Positions 26,939 through 36,023 of a stretch of DNA of 64,000 nucleotides are shown here, in pieces. The position numbers and the translations under genes are program-made. Position 1 is the stretch's first letter. Each line of letters begins with the position of its first letter. The stretch spans positions 1 to 64,000 of the forward strand of contig NZ_QQRQ01000002.1 in the NCBI RefSeq assembly GCF_003425665.1, given 5' to 3'. The notes below the pieces were generated by a model. That model was given only the letters and a program-made list of their open reading frames with translations, did no database searches and was not told the origin of the DNA. This DNA is from Evtepia gabavorous (GTDB taxonomy: Bacteria > Bacillota > Clostridia > Oscillospirales > Oscillospiraceae).

Positions 26939-28063
26939 GTGAAAAAATTGTATTCCTTTTTGCCGGCGCTGATCTTCCTGGTATTTCTGGGGGTCATGGC
27001 CCTTCTGCTGCTGTTCTCCCCGGTGCGGGACTACTCGGAGAATGAGAAACGCTATCTGGCCGGGCGGCCTGAGGTGACGGTCTCCGGGATTCTGGAGGGG
27101 GAAACCCAGGAACAGCTGGAGAAGTTTACTGCGGACCAGGTCCCCGGACGGGATTTCTTTGTGGGGGTCAACGCCTATTGGAACCTGGCCACCGGCCGCA
27201 ATGGAGCCCAGGATATCTACCACTGCAAGCAGGGCTATCTGATCAACGCCCCCAAGACTTACAATGAGAAGATTTTCACGGACAACCTAACCAAGTTCGA
27301 TCAATTCGCCGCCCAGCTGGGGGTTCCGGCAGACCTGATGATGGTACCCTCTACGGGCTATCTCATGGAAGAAGTCCTTCCCACGTTCCATGGGACCTAC
27401 GACGATGACCAGCTCTATGACAAGGCAGAGCAGATCTTGCAAAATACCCGTCTGGTGGATGTGCGGCAGGCCCTGCTGGAGGGGAAGGAAACCGGCCAGA
27501 TCTGCTACCGGACCGACCACCATCTGACTTCCTATGGGAACTATTTGCTCTACCGGGCCTATCAGATCGCCCAGGGGGCGCCTTACCTCTCCCGGGATGC
27601 CTATGAGGTGGCCAGCTACGATGGGTTCTACGGCACCACCTGGTCGGGCAGCGGCTACTGGTTCACCCAGCCGGATCAGGTGGAGGTGTGGGACAGCGGA
27701 ATTCAGCCCACGGTGACCTTGATCGACGGAAGCGCCGCGCCCCAGGTTTCGCACAGCCTTTTCTTCCCCTCGCACCTGGAGGAGATGGATAAATACCCGG
27801 TTTTTCTGGATGGCAACCACAGCCTGGTCACCATCCAGAATCCCAACGCGGAGGGGGGGAACCTTCTGGTGATCCGGGATTCCTATGCCCACTGCTTCAG
27901 TACCTTCCTGGCGTCCGACTATCAAAATATCTACCTGGTGGACCTGCGGTACTACCGGGATAACCTGTCCCAGTTTGTGGCGGAACATCCGGTGGACCGG
28001 GTGCTCTACCTCTATGGGGTGGACAACCTGGTCAGCGACACCAATTCCGCTTGGCTGAAATAA
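26939..28063 (+). CDS. DHHW-family protein (AlgX/AlgJ-like)
   Basis: The 374-residue protein has an N-terminal membrane anchor (residues 5-28) and an extracytoplasmic SGNH/AlgX-like domain. Landmarks are QVPGRDFFVGVNAYW, the TDHHLTSYGNYLL block that names the family (here DHHL), and a late LLVIRDSYAHCF with a candidate nucleophilic Ser in DSYA. Such proteins work with MBOAT partners to move acetyl groups onto exported glycan. The GTG at 26939 lies downstream of GAGAGGGGG. The gene ends the cluster and is followed by a strong hairpin. Confidence 0.8.
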   Translation: MKKLYSFLPALIFLVFLGVMALLLLFSPVRDYSENEKRYLAGRPEVTVSGILEGETQEQLEKFTADQVPGRDFFVGVNAYWNLATGRNGAQDIYHCKQGYLINAPKTYNEKIFTDNLTKFDQFAAQLGVPADLMMVPSTGYLMEEVLPTFHGTYDDDQLYDKAEQILQNTRLVDVRQALLEGKETGQICYRTDHHLTSYGNYLLYRAYQIAQGAPYLSRDAYEVASYDGFYGTTWSGSGYWFTQPDQVEVWDSGIQPTVTLIDGSAAPQVSHSLFFPSHLEEMDKYPVFLDGNHSLVTIQNPNAEGGNLLVIRDSYAHCFSTFLASDYQNIYLVDLRYYRDNLSQFVAEHPVDRVLYLYGVDNLVSDTNSAWLK

Positions 28064-28075
28064 GCTTGCGTTCCG

Positions 28076-28107
28076 GCGGGCCCGCCCCCTCACAGGGGTG
28101 GGCCCGC
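28076..28107 (+). terminator. Terminator of envelope acylation cluster
   Basis: A 13-bp GC-rich stem GCGGGCCCGCCCC/GGGGTGGGCCCGC (one G-T pair) begins 12 bases after the stop. The T-run is weak (TTGATC). Confidence 0.6.
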
Positions 28108-28243
28108 TTGATCAAATGTTAAGAATTTCGACATGACTGGGTCATAAACGCGGGATATCCTGGGAGAAATCCAGGTATCCGGAGAAGGCACAGCGGTACC
28201 ATTGGGCATGAGGTACCTGACGACAGCGTGGTACGCCGCCGGC

Positions 28244-28272
28244 TTGCCAGAACCCCGACGGGATGGTATGAT
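28244..28272 (+). promoter_or_regulatory. Promoter of LytS-like kinase operon
   Basis: TTGCCA (28244-28249) and TATGAT (28267-28272) are 17 bp apart, with a TGG extension before the -10. It lies 32 bp upstream of the kinase start. Confidence 0.65.
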
Positions 28273-28304
28273 AGACCTGATTCAACAGGAAGAGGAGGGG
28301 CGGC

Positions 28305-29612
28305 ATGGCGGAGATTAACATTGCGCTGGAGTGTTTTGGAAGCATTCTCACCCTCATTCTTCTGGGCAGTCTGCTGCTCCACGGGGACCGCTCCAACCCT
28401 TCCACCCGGCTGTTTGTGGGGATGCTGCTGGTGAACTTAGTGTCCCTGTGGGCGGATGCCTGGGCCTGGTATTGGAACGGGACGGAGTATGTGGTTTGGA
28501 ACTGGCTGGGAAATTTTCTGCAATACCTGTCGGGATATGTGCTTCTCTTCCTCTACTGTCAGTATCTCTTGGTCCGGGCCTCTCTTTGGACAACGTGTCC
28601 CTGGATTCGGCGGAGTGTGTCCGCGTTGTGCCTGCTGGGGATTGGCCTGACCGTTCTCACCCAGTTTACCGGCCTGTTTTATACCATCACGCCGGAGCAC
28701 CTCTGCCTGCGGGGAGAGGGATTTTGGCTCTCCCAGGCCATCGGGCTGGTGGCGCTGGCCTTGGTGGGGGGCGTGATGGGCCTGCATCGCAAGGGACAGG
28801 CGCGGGAGGAGAGAGAACTTCTGCCGGCGTATGTGCTGCTGCCCATGGGCATTCTGGCGGCGGAACTGCTTTGGACGGAGATTACCTTGCTGGGCATCGG
28901 GGCGACGCTGACCCTGGTGCTGGTCTTTGTCAATGTCCAGCTGCAGCGGGACCGGCGTCTGCGGGCCCAGGACAAGGAACTGGCGGAGAAGAAGATTGCC
29001 ATTATGCTCAGCCAAATTCAGCCCCATTTCCTGTATAACATTTTGGGAAGCATCGAGTGGCTCTGTGAAACCAATCCCCAGAAGGCCCAGGAGGCCACCG
29101 ATGAGCTGGCCCGCTTCCTCCGGGGGAACATGGACAGCCTGCAGAGCACGCGGGTCATCCCCGCCAGCCGGGAGCTGGAGCATGTGCGGTGCTATCTGAA
29201 TCTGGAGCGTATCCGCTTTGGAGCCCATCTGCGGGTGGAGTATGCCATTGAGACCAGCGATTTCTTCCTCCCGGCCCTGAGCCTGCAGCCGCTGGTGGAG
29301 AACGCGGTACGCCATGGGGTCACCAAGCGGGAGGAGGGCGGCACCATCTGGATCTCCGCCCGGGAGACGGAGGAGAGTTACCAGGTGACCATCCGGGATG
29401 ACGGTGTGGGGTTTGACCCGGTGCGGGTGCGTGGGGACGGGCGGGAACACGTGGGGATCGAGAACGTCCGCAGCCGCTTGACCGCCCAGTGCGGCGGGAC
29501 GCTCTGCATCGCCAGCCAGGAGGGCGTGGGGACAGTGGCCCAGGTGCGGATTCCCAAGACAGGGGATACCCAAGGAAAGGAGTCTTTTGATGCGGATCAT
29601 CGCGGCGGATGA
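28305..29612 (+). CDS. LytS-like sensor histidine kinase
   Basis: The 435-residue kinase has six to seven N-terminal helices (about 5-205), a short coiled linker (LRAQDKELAEKKI), and a His_kinase (LytS-type) H-box SQIQPHFLYNILGSIEWL. The ATPase domain carries LQPLVENAVRHGV and IRDDGVGFDP. LytS-type kinases normally pair with LytTR or AraC regulators; here the partner is a SARP-type regulator. The ATG at 28305 follows AAGAGGAGG. It overlaps the regulator gene by 23 bases. Confidence 0.88.
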   Translation: MAEINIALECFGSILTLILLGSLLLHGDRSNPSTRLFVGMLLVNLVSLWADAWAWYWNGTEYVVWNWLGNFLQYLSGYVLLFLYCQYLLVRASLWTTCPWIRRSVSALCLLGIGLTVLTQFTGLFYTITPEHLCLRGEGFWLSQAIGLVALALVGGVMGLHRKGQAREERELLPAYVLLPMGILAAELLWTEITLLGIGATLTLVLVFVNVQLQRDRRLRAQDKELAEKKIAIMLSQIQPHFLYNILGSIEWLCETNPQKAQEATDELARFLRGNMDSLQSTRVIPASRELEHVRCYLNLERIRFGAHLRVEYAIETSDFFLPALSLQPLVENAVRHGVTKREEGGTIWISARETEESYQVTIRDDGVGFDPVRVRGDGREHVGIENVRSRLTAQCGGTLCIASQEGVGTVAQVRIPKTGDTQGKESFDADHRGG

Positions 29613-30408
29613 CGAGGCCCTGATGCTGGATATGCTCACGGACCGGATTCGGCAGGCCTGTCCCCAGGGGGAAATCCATCCCTTTTCCAGTGCCCGTCGG
29701 CTGCTGGCGTGGCTGGAGGAGACTGGAGAGGGCTTTGATGTGGCCTTTTTGGATATTGAGATGCCGGGGATGAGCGGCATCGCCCTGGCCCAGCGGCTGA
29801 AAGAGCTCTGTCCCCGGGGCAACCTGATCTTTGTCACGGGGTTTTCCCAATACATGGCGGAGGCCTTTCAGCTCCACGCCAGCGGATATATTCGCAAGCC
29901 TGTCACCGTCAAGGCGGTGGAAGAGGAACTGCGCAACCTGCGTTACCCCGTACAGGAGCGGGCAGCACCCACCCTGCGGGTGCAGGCGTTCGGCAATTTT
30001 GAGGTCTTTTATGGAGGGCGGCCTGTCCATTTCAGCCGGAGCCGGACCAAGGAGCTGTTTGCCTACTTGATCGACCGCCGGGGGGCGGGGAGCACCATGG
30101 GGGAGCTGATCTCCATCCTGTGGGAGGGCCGCCTGGACACCCCGAGCATCCGCAGCCAGCTGCGCAGCCTCATCACGGACCTGCGGACCACCCTCCAGGG
30201 GCTGGGCCAGGGGGCGATCATCATTAAGAAGCGGGATTTGATCGCGGTGGACCCGGAACGGGTGGACTGCGACTACTATCGCTTCCTGGCCGGGGACCGG
30301 CGGGAGGCCAATGCCTTTCGCGGGGAGTACATGTCCAACTACTCCTGGGCGGAGACCACCCTGGGGGCGCTGACGCGGAAGGAAGGACAGGGGGAAACAG
30401 GTTCATAG
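29590..30408 (+). CDS. Response regulator with SARP-type DNA-binding domain
   Basis: The 272-residue protein has a receiver domain (ADDE at 5-8, acceptor Asp in FLDIEMPGMSG, KPV lysine). A winged helix follows, beginning LRVQAFGNFEVFYGGRPVHF and continuing RTKELFAYLIDRRG...GELISILWEG, as in SARP/BTAD-type activators, with a short tail. The family is common in Clostridia with LytS-like kinases, usually as an orphan pair of unknown signal. ATG 29590 is preferred over the TTG just before it, because AAAGGAG sits at the right spacing. A large serine recombinase begins 70 bases downstream. Confidence 0.82.
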   Translation: MRIIAADDEALMLDMLTDRIRQACPQGEIHPFSSARRLLAWLEETGEGFDVAFLDIEMPGMSGIALAQRLKELCPRGNLIFVTGFSQYMAEAFQLHASGYIRKPVTVKAVEEELRNLRYPVQERAAPTLRVQAFGNFEVFYGGRPVHFSRSRTKELFAYLIDRRGAGSTMGELISILWEGRLDTPSIRSQLRSLITDLRTTLQGLGQGAIIIKKRDLIAVDPERVDCDYYRFLAGDRREANAFRGEYMSNYSWAETTLGALTRKEGQGETGS

Positions 30409-30478
30409 AGGGCGGTGCCCGATGCATAGGTTCTACCGAAGACGGTTGTCCCAGGACGGCCGAAAAAGGAGGGAGCCT

Positions 30479-31756
30479 ATGGGCAGAGGCGGAAAGCTGG
30501 CCGGCGGCCTTTGGCGGGTGGGGCTGTATATCCGTTTGTCCCGGGATGACGGGCGGGAGGAGAGCCTCAGCGTGCAGAACCAACGAAAGATTTTGCTGGA
30601 TTACCTGGAGCATGAATTCCAAGGCCAGTGGGAGCTGGCCGGGATCTATGTGGATGATGGCCTAACCGGCACCGATGACAGCCGGGAGAGTTTCCAGCGA
30701 ATGATCGGGGATATGAAGGCGGGGAAGCTGAACTGTATCGTGTGCAAAACCCTCTCCCGGGCCTTTCGGAACTATGCGGACCAAGGCTATTTTTTGGAGG
30801 AGGTGTTTCCCCGCTACCGCACCCGGTTTATCTCCCTGGGCAGTCCCCGGGTGGACAGCTTTTTGGACCCCGAGGCGGTGCAGATGGGGCTGGAAATTCC
30901 CATCAATGGGATTCTCAATGACCGCTATGCCGCCAAAACCTCCGCGGATGTCCGGCGGACCCTGGATATGAAGCGGCGGCGGGGGGAGTTTATCGGGTCC
31001 TTCGCCCCCTACGGATACGATAAGGACCCGGCAGACCGGAACACCCTGATCCCGGACCCCGAGGCGGCGGCGGTGGTGGCTCGCGTATTTGAGTGGTATG
31101 TCCAGGGGGTGGGAAAGGGGACCATCGCCAGCCGGCTCAACGGCTTGGGGCTGCCCAATCCCACCGCCTATAAGGCCGGGAAGGGGTCCCGATACCGGCG
31201 CCCAGGGCCTGCCAACGATGGCCTGTGGACCCCGGCCACGGTGGCCCGGATGCTCCAAAATCCCGTCTACGCGGGTACCCTGGTGCAGGGCCGGCAGCGG
31301 GTGGTGAGCTATAAGGTGCACCAGACCATGGCGGTTCCTCCTGAGGACTGGTATGTGGTGGAGGGAACCCATGTCCCCCTTGTGCCCCCGGCCCTGTTCC
31401 AGCGGGCCCAGGAACTGGCCCAGCGGGAGACCCGCCGGGCGCCGGGACAGAGGACGTTGCACCTGTTTGCCGGCTTCCTGCGGTGCGCGGACTGCGGCAA
31501 ATCCATGAGCCGGAAGACCGCCCGGGGCATCGTCTACTACACCTGCTCCACCTACCGCCGAAAGTCCAAGACCGCCTGCACCAAGCACACCATTCGGGAG
31601 GACCGGCTCCGGTCCCAGGTGGCCCAGGCGCTGGGGGTACAGCCAGAGGCGTTGTCCCGGCGGCTTCTGTTTGAACAGGTGCGGGAGATTTTGGTCCATG
31701 AGGACGGCGAGGTGACCGTCTGTCCTTTGCCAGCGGAAGGGGCTTCCTCTGTTTAA
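30479..31756 (+). CDS. Large serine recombinase
   Basis: The 425-residue protein has a resolvase catalytic domain (VGLYIRLSRDD, catalytic Ser21; CKTLSRAFRN; ILNDRYAAKTSADVRRT). A Recombinase domain follows (GEFIGSFAPYGYDKD; NPVYAGTLVQG) and a zinc ribbon (RCADCGKSM...YYTCSTY...ACTKH). A typical coiled-coil tail is short or missing, making it smaller than most integrases of Tn4451/phage type. ATG 30479 follows AAAGGAGGG. No other mobile genes, terminal repeats or attachment sites are visible, so it may be domesticated or a relic. Its transcript may include the SARP-type regulator. Confidence 0.85.
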   Translation: MGRGGKLAGGLWRVGLYIRLSRDDGREESLSVQNQRKILLDYLEHEFQGQWELAGIYVDDGLTGTDDSRESFQRMIGDMKAGKLNCIVCKTLSRAFRNYADQGYFLEEVFPRYRTRFISLGSPRVDSFLDPEAVQMGLEIPINGILNDRYAAKTSADVRRTLDMKRRRGEFIGSFAPYGYDKDPADRNTLIPDPEAAAVVARVFEWYVQGVGKGTIASRLNGLGLPNPTAYKAGKGSRYRRPGPANDGLWTPATVARMLQNPVYAGTLVQGRQRVVSYKVHQTMAVPPEDWYVVEGTHVPLVPPALFQRAQELAQRETRRAPGQRTLHLFAGFLRCADCGKSMSRKTARGIVYYTCSTYRRKSKTACTKHTIREDRLRSQVAQALGVQPEALSRRLLFEQVREILVHEDGEVTVCPLPAEGASSV

Positions 31757-31807
31757 CGAAAATTTAACATTTGGGTGGTTTTTTATTTTACATGCTGGGG
31801 ATAGACT
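31752..31807 (+). promoter_or_regulatory. Pho-box promoter of phoB-phoR
   Basis: Four 11-bp units begin TTTAAC, TTTAAC, GGTGGT and ATTTTAC, at 31752, 31763, 31774 and 31785. A -10 box TAGACT follows at 31802-31807. There is no -35 hexamer, as in PhoP-activated promoters of Gram-positives (TTAACA-N5 repeats). The same layout recurs before pstS and the Na/Pi cotransporter, which implies autoregulation. Confidence 0.75.
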
Positions 31808-31854
31808 GGTTGTAAAGAACAGGTTAAATGGGAGGAAATGAGGAGGCATCCCCA

Positions 31855-32535
31855 ATGGAACGAATTTACTTGCTGGAGGACGACGACAGCATTCGCAAGC
31901 TGGTCATTTACGCCCTGGGCAGCCAAGGCTACGAGGCCCAGGGCTTTGACCGGCCTTCTGATTTTTGGAGCGCGATGGAGGGCCCCCAGCCCGCCTTGAT
32001 CTTGCTGGATATTATGCTGCCGGAGGAGGATGGCCTTTCCATCCTGCAAAAGCTGCGGGCCTCGGCGGCCACCAAGCGCATTCCTGTGATCATGCTCACC
32101 GCGAAGAACACGGAGTATGACCGGGTGGTGGGCCTGGACAGCGGCGCCGATGACTTTATCTCCAAGCCCTTCGGCATGATGGAGCTGGTGGCCCGGGTCC
32201 GGGCGGTCCTCCGCCGCACGGAGCAGAAGCCGGAGACCGAGGACTACCAGGTGGGGGACCTTTTCGTCAGCCCCCAGCGCCATGTGGTCCGGGTGGCAGG
32301 GGAGGAGGTTCCCCTGACCAACAAGGAATTTGAACTTCTGTGCCTGCTGCTGGAGCACCAGGGCATGGCCATGACCCGGGACGCCATCATGGACGGGGTC
32401 TGGGGCCAGGAGTTCAGCCGGGAGAACCGGACCTTGGATGTCCATGTGCGGACCCTGCGGACCAAGCTGGGCGCTGCCGGGCACTATATTGAGACCGTCC
32501 GGGGGGTGGGCTACAAGATTGGAGGGGCCTCATGA
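31855..32535 (+). CDS. phoB: Phosphate-regulon response regulator PhoB/PhoP
   Basis: The 226-residue OmpR-family protein has LLEDDD (5-10), acceptor Asp in LLDIMLPEEDG, TAKN and KPFG in the receiver, and the PhoB-like winged helix (LTNKEFELLCLLLEHQG; NRTLDVHVRTLRTKLG; VRGVGYKI). The ATG at 31855 lies 8 bases after AGGAGG; an in-frame start at 31828 lacks a good site. It overlaps phoR by 4 bases. Identity as the phosphate regulator rests on its own Pho-box promoter and on the pst genes downstream. Confidence 0.88.
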   Translation: MERIYLLEDDDSIRKLVIYALGSQGYEAQGFDRPSDFWSAMEGPQPALILLDIMLPEEDGLSILQKLRASAATKRIPVIMLTAKNTEYDRVVGLDSGADDFISKPFGMMELVARVRAVLRRTEQKPETEDYQVGDLFVSPQRHVVRVAGEEVPLTNKEFELLCLLLEHQGMAMTRDAIMDGVWGQEFSRENRTLDVHVRTLRTKLGAAGHYIETVRGVGYKIGGAS

Positions 32536-34190
32536 CGGGGAAAATTTTCCGCAGCTGCTTCCTAGTGGGGCTGGCGGTGATGATCCTGTGCACCGGGCTT
32601 TTCGTGGCGGTGATGGCCTCCCAGTATGAGGAGGAGGTCTATCAGCAGCTCCAGGAGGAGCTGGCCTATGTGAAGCACGGCATGGAGGAGAGCGGACAGG
32701 CCTACCTGACCGGTCTGCGGACCACCCAGCGCCTGACCTGGGTGGACACCGACGGCACCGTGCTCTATGACAGTGTGGCAGACCCCGCCACCATGGAGAA
32801 CCACGGGGACCGGGCGGAGATCCGGCAGGCGCTGGAGGAGGGCTCTGGACAGGGAAAACATCTCTCCAACACCCTGCTGCAAAAGAATCTCTACTATGCC
32901 GCCCGTCTGTCGGACGGGACGGTTTTGCGGATTTCCTGTGTGGAGACCACGGTGGGGGCGCTGATTCTGGGGGTTCTCCAGCCGGTGCTGTGGATTTTGG
33001 TGCTGGCCCTCATCCTGTCGGGGATTCTGGCCTCCCGGCTGTCCCGGCAGATTACCAAACCCATCAACAGCCTGGATTTGGAAAACCCCAGGCTGGATGA
33101 GACCTATGAGGAGCTCTTTCCCCTGGTCAGCCGCCTGCGGGAGCAGAACCGCACCATTGGCCGGCAGATGGACGCCCTGGGCCGCCGGCAGCGGGAGTTT
33201 GCCGCCTTGGCGGAGAACATGAGCGAAGGGGTTTTGCTCATCGACAGCCGTTACCATGTGCTCTCCGGAAATCAGAGCGCCTTTCACTTGCTGGGGGAGA
33301 AGCAGCAGCCCGAGAGCATCCGGCAGGGGACCTGCCGGCGGGAGATCTGGGAGGCCGCGGGCAAAGCCCTGGCCGGCCGCCATGCCGAGACCCTGATGCG
33401 GGGCGAGTCCCACATCTTCGAGATTCTGGCCAGTCCGGTTACTGCCAACGGGCAGGTGACCGGCGCGGTGATTCTCATGGTGGATGTCACCGAACGAGAG
33501 GAGCGGGAGAGCCTGCGGCGGGAGTTCTCCGCCAATGTCTCCCATGAGCTGAAAACCCCCCTCACCTCCATTTCCGGGTTTGCCGAGCTCATGAAAGAGG
33601 GGCTGGTGGAAGCGGATAAGATGAGGGAGTTCGCGGGGGACATTTACAAGGAGTGCGGCCAGCTCATTGCCCTCATTGACGACATTATGAAGCTCTCCCG
33701 CCTGGATGAGGGGTCGGAAGAGCTGTCGGCGGAACGGGTGGACCTGTATGACCTGTCCCAAAAGATCCTCCAGGAGCTCACCCCTGTGGCCGCGAAGCGG
33801 GGAATTTCCCTGCACATGGAAGGGGGGCGCCAGACGATCCAGGGGGTGTGGCGGATTCTCCATGAGATGATCTATAATCTCTGTGACAATGCCATTAAGT
33901 ACAACAAAGACGGGGGCGCTGTGACCGTCCGGGTGACGGAAGAGGAGGACCAGGTGGTTGTATCCGTGGAGGATACCGGCATTGGAATCTCCGAAGGGCA
34001 GCAGGACCGGGTATTTGAGCGGTTCTACCGGGTGGATAAGAGCCATTCCCGCCGGGTGGGGGGCACCGGCCTGGGGCTGTCCATTGTCAAGCACGGCGCC
34101 CAATACCATAATGCCCAGCTCTCCCTGGACAGTGAACCGGGCGCGGGAACAACCATTACCCTGCGTTTCCCCAAACAAAGCGCGGCCTGA
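32532..34190 (+). CDS. phoR: Phosphate-regulon sensor kinase PhoR
   Basis: The 552-residue kinase has a first helix (about 7-30), an external region, a second helix (about 140-165), and a HAMP/linker. A PAS-like domain follows (FAALAENMSEGVLLIDSRYHVL, about 225-325), then HisKA (FSANVSHELKTPLTSISGFAEL) and HATPase_c (NLCDNAIKYNKDGG; DTGIGI; GGTGLGLSIVKHG). This is the standard PhoR layout of Gram-positives, reporting phosphate status through the Pst/PhoU complex. An HD-domain gene follows after 45 bases. Confidence 0.88.
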   Translation: MTGKIFRSCFLVGLAVMILCTGLFVAVMASQYEEEVYQQLQEELAYVKHGMEESGQAYLTGLRTTQRLTWVDTDGTVLYDSVADPATMENHGDRAEIRQALEEGSGQGKHLSNTLLQKNLYYAARLSDGTVLRISCVETTVGALILGVLQPVLWILVLALILSGILASRLSRQITKPINSLDLENPRLDETYEELFPLVSRLREQNRTIGRQMDALGRRQREFAALAENMSEGVLLIDSRYHVLSGNQSAFHLLGEKQQPESIRQGTCRREIWEAAGKALAGRHAETLMRGESHIFEILASPVTANGQVTGAVILMVDVTEREERESLRREFSANVSHELKTPLTSISGFAELMKEGLVEADKMREFAGDIYKECGQLIALIDDIMKLSRLDEGSEELSAERVDLYDLSQKILQELTPVAAKRGISLHMEGGRQTIQGVWRILHEMIYNLCDNAIKYNKDGGAVTVRVTEEEDQVVVSVEDTGIGISEGQQDRVFERFYRVDKSHSRRVGGTGLGLSIVKHGAQYHNAQLSLDSEPGAGTTITLRFPKQSAA

Positions 34191-34235
34191 ATGGAGGAGA
34201 GCGAGCACCTTATTTGAAGTTAGAAGGAGAAATCC

Positions 34236-34895
34236 ATGATTACATTTGAAGAAATTAAAAAGGACCCGGGTATCCGGACCTATATTCAGAAGGCAGACGA
34301 GTCCCTGATCAATCTGGGCTTTACCGAGCACAGCTTTGCCCACGTGGGACTGGTGGCGGCCAACAGCAAGTATATTTTGGAGACGCTGGGGTACACCCCG
34401 CGGGAGGTGGAGCTGGTCCAAATCGCGGCCTACCTCCACGACATTGGCAACCTGGTCAACCGCATCGACCATTCTCAGAGCGGGGCGGTGATGGCCTTCC
34501 GCCTGCTGGACCATCTGCATATGGACCCCTTGGACATTGCCGAGGTGGTCACTGCCATTGGCAACCACGACGAGGGGACAGGTACGCCTGTCAGTCCCAT
34601 GGCGGCGGCGTTGATTCTGGCGGACAAATCCGACGTCCGCCGCAGCCGGGTGCGCAACCAGGACATCAGCAAGTTTGACATCCATGACCGGGTCAACTAT
34701 TCGGTGACCAAGGCGGAGCTGAAGATCAATGAGAACAAGACGCTCATTAAGCTCAAACTCCACATTGACACCCGGTATGGCTCTGTGATGGACTATTTTG
34801 AAATTTTTCTCAACCGGATGGTTCTCTGCCGGAAGGCGGCGGACACCTTGGGGCTTCAGTTTAAGCTGATTATCAATGAACAGCAGCTGATTTGA
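34236..34895 (+). CDS. HD-domain phosphohydrolase
   Basis: The 219-residue protein shows an HD metal site (EHSFAHV near 33-39, YLHDIGN near 68, NHDEG near 107, and Asp in LADKSDVRR near 130). HD enzymes hydrolyse nucleotides or cyclic nucleotides; the substrate here is not evident. The ATG at 34236 follows AGAAGGAGA. It lies between phoR and pstS on the same strand, so it may be in the phoBR transcript and respond to phosphate; a strong terminator separates it from pstS. Confidence 0.78.
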   Translation: MITFEEIKKDPGIRTYIQKADESLINLGFTEHSFAHVGLVAANSKYILETLGYTPREVELVQIAAYLHDIGNLVNRIDHSQSGAVMAFRLLDHLHMDPLDIAEVVTAIGNHDEGTGTPVSPMAAALILADKSDVRRSRVRNQDISKFDIHDRVNYSVTKAELKINENKTLIKLKLHIDTRYGSVMDYFEIFLNRMVLCRKAADTLGLQFKLIINEQQLI

Positions 34896-34928
34896 GGCAG
34901 AGAAAGAGACACGGCTACGAAAGCAGCG

Positions 34929-34961
34929 ACGGCCTGAGGTAATTACCTCAGGCCGTTTTTT
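34929..34961 (+). terminator. Terminator of phoBR-HD transcript
   Basis: A perfect 12-bp stem ACGGCCTGAGGT/ACCTCAGGCCGT with an AATT loop is followed by six T. Confidence 0.9.
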
Positions 34962-35026
34962 CTTTGCCATCCAAGACTTTTTTTCTGGTACAGGGGGAAA
35001 AATACCAAGGGAAGAAAAAATTTTGA

Positions 35027-35082
35027 TTTAACCAAAACTTTATCTTTCTTTGGTTTTTCCTTTAACCGAAACTGGATACACT
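35027..35082 (+). promoter_or_regulatory. Pho-box promoter of pst operon
   Basis: Four 11-bp units begin TTTAACC, CTTTATC, TTTGGTT and CTTTAACC, at 35027, 35038, 35049 and 35060. A -10 box TACACT follows at 35077-35082. Total length and spacing equal those of the phoB and cotransporter promoters. Confidence 0.75.
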
Positions 35083-35141
35083 GTACTTGTAGAAAACAAG
35101 AGATCAAACAGAAAACCAAGAAAGAAATGAGGAATTTAACC

Positions 35142-36023
35142 ATGAAAAGAACCATGAAGAAAGCCATGAGCATTCTTGCTGCCTCTGCGGTTCTGGCCCT
35201 GACGCTTGCCGGCTGCGGAAATGAATCCACCGATCCTGCAACAACAGATGGCAGCGATACGGACTCTGCGTCCACTGTCTCCGGTACGGTGGCTACCAAT
35301 GGCTCCACCTCCATGGAGAAGGTGATCGGCAACCTGAAGGAGCAGTTTGAAAATGACAACGACGGCAATGTGACGGTCTCCTATGATGCCACGGGTTCCG
35401 GTGCGGGCATTGAAGCTGTGGTCAACGGCACCGCGGACATCGGCCTGTCCTCCCGGGCGCTGAAGGAAGAGGAGACCTCCTCCGGCCTGAAAGGAACCAC
35501 CATCGCCCTGGACGGCATCGCCGTTATCGTCAATGCCGACAGCCAGGTGGCGGACCTGACGGTGGACCAGATCGCCAAGATTTTCACCGGGGAGATCACC
35601 AACTGGAGTGAAGTAGGCGGCGCCGACGGGGAGATCGCCTGCATCGGCCGGGAGGCCAACTCTGGCACCCGGGACGGGTTTGAGTCCATCACCGGAACCG
35701 AGGACACCTGCAAGCTCAGCCAGGAGCTCACCTCCACCGGCGCGGTGATTGAGGCCGTGAAGAACAGCCCCAACGCCATTGGCTACGCGTCCCTGTCTGC
35801 GGTAGAGGGCAAGGAGGGCATCAAGGCCCTGACGGTGAATGGTGTGGCCTGCTCTGAGGAGACGGTTCTGGACGGGTCCTATGAGATTCAGCGTCCCTTC
35901 GTGCTGGTCACCAAGTCGGATGCGTCCCTGTCCACGGCTGCACAGGCCTTCTTTGACTACGCCACCTCCAAGGACGCCAGTGAGCTGATCCGCAACGCCG
36001 GCGCGGTTCCTGTGGCGGAATAA
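35142..36023 (+). CDS. pstS: Phosphate-binding lipoprotein PstS
   Basis: The 293-residue lipoprotein has a signal with lipobox LTLAGC and a periplasmic-binding fold with PstS signatures. These are TNGSTSM (phosphate loop), SRALKEEE, GIAVIVNADS, IFTGEITNWSEVGG, and GREANSGTRDGFE with the phosphate-contacting RxxSSGT-like loop. It captures phosphate outside the membrane for PstCA-B. The ATG at 35142 has AGGA 8-9 bases upstream; the in-frame ATG at 35127 overlaps that site. The promoter carries four Pho-box units. Confidence 0.93.
   Translation: MKRTMKKAMSILAASAVLALTLAGCGNESTDPATTDGSDTDSASTVSGTVATNGSTSMEKVIGNLKEQFENDNDGNVTVSYDATGSGAGIEAVVNGTADIGLSSRALKEEETSSGLKGTTIALDGIAVIVNADSQVADLTVDQIAKIFTGEITNWSEVGGADGEIACIGREANSGTRDGFESITGTEDTCKLSQELTSTGAVIEAVKNSPNAIGYASLSAVEGKEGIKALTVNGVACSEETVLDGSYEIQRPFVLVTKSDASLSTAAQAFFDYATSKDASELIRNAGAVPVAE

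Noticed and set aside
25535-28063. dlt operon (teichoic acid D-alanylation)
   Set aside because: The MBOAT protein resembles DltB, but dltA, dltC and dltD are absent and a DHHW protein follows, favouring glycan O-acetylation.
30479-31756. Large serine recombinase as proof of an integrated element
   Set aside because: No excisionase, relaxase, phage or cargo genes, no terminal repeats and no tRNA target lie beside it; neighbours are chromosomal regulators.
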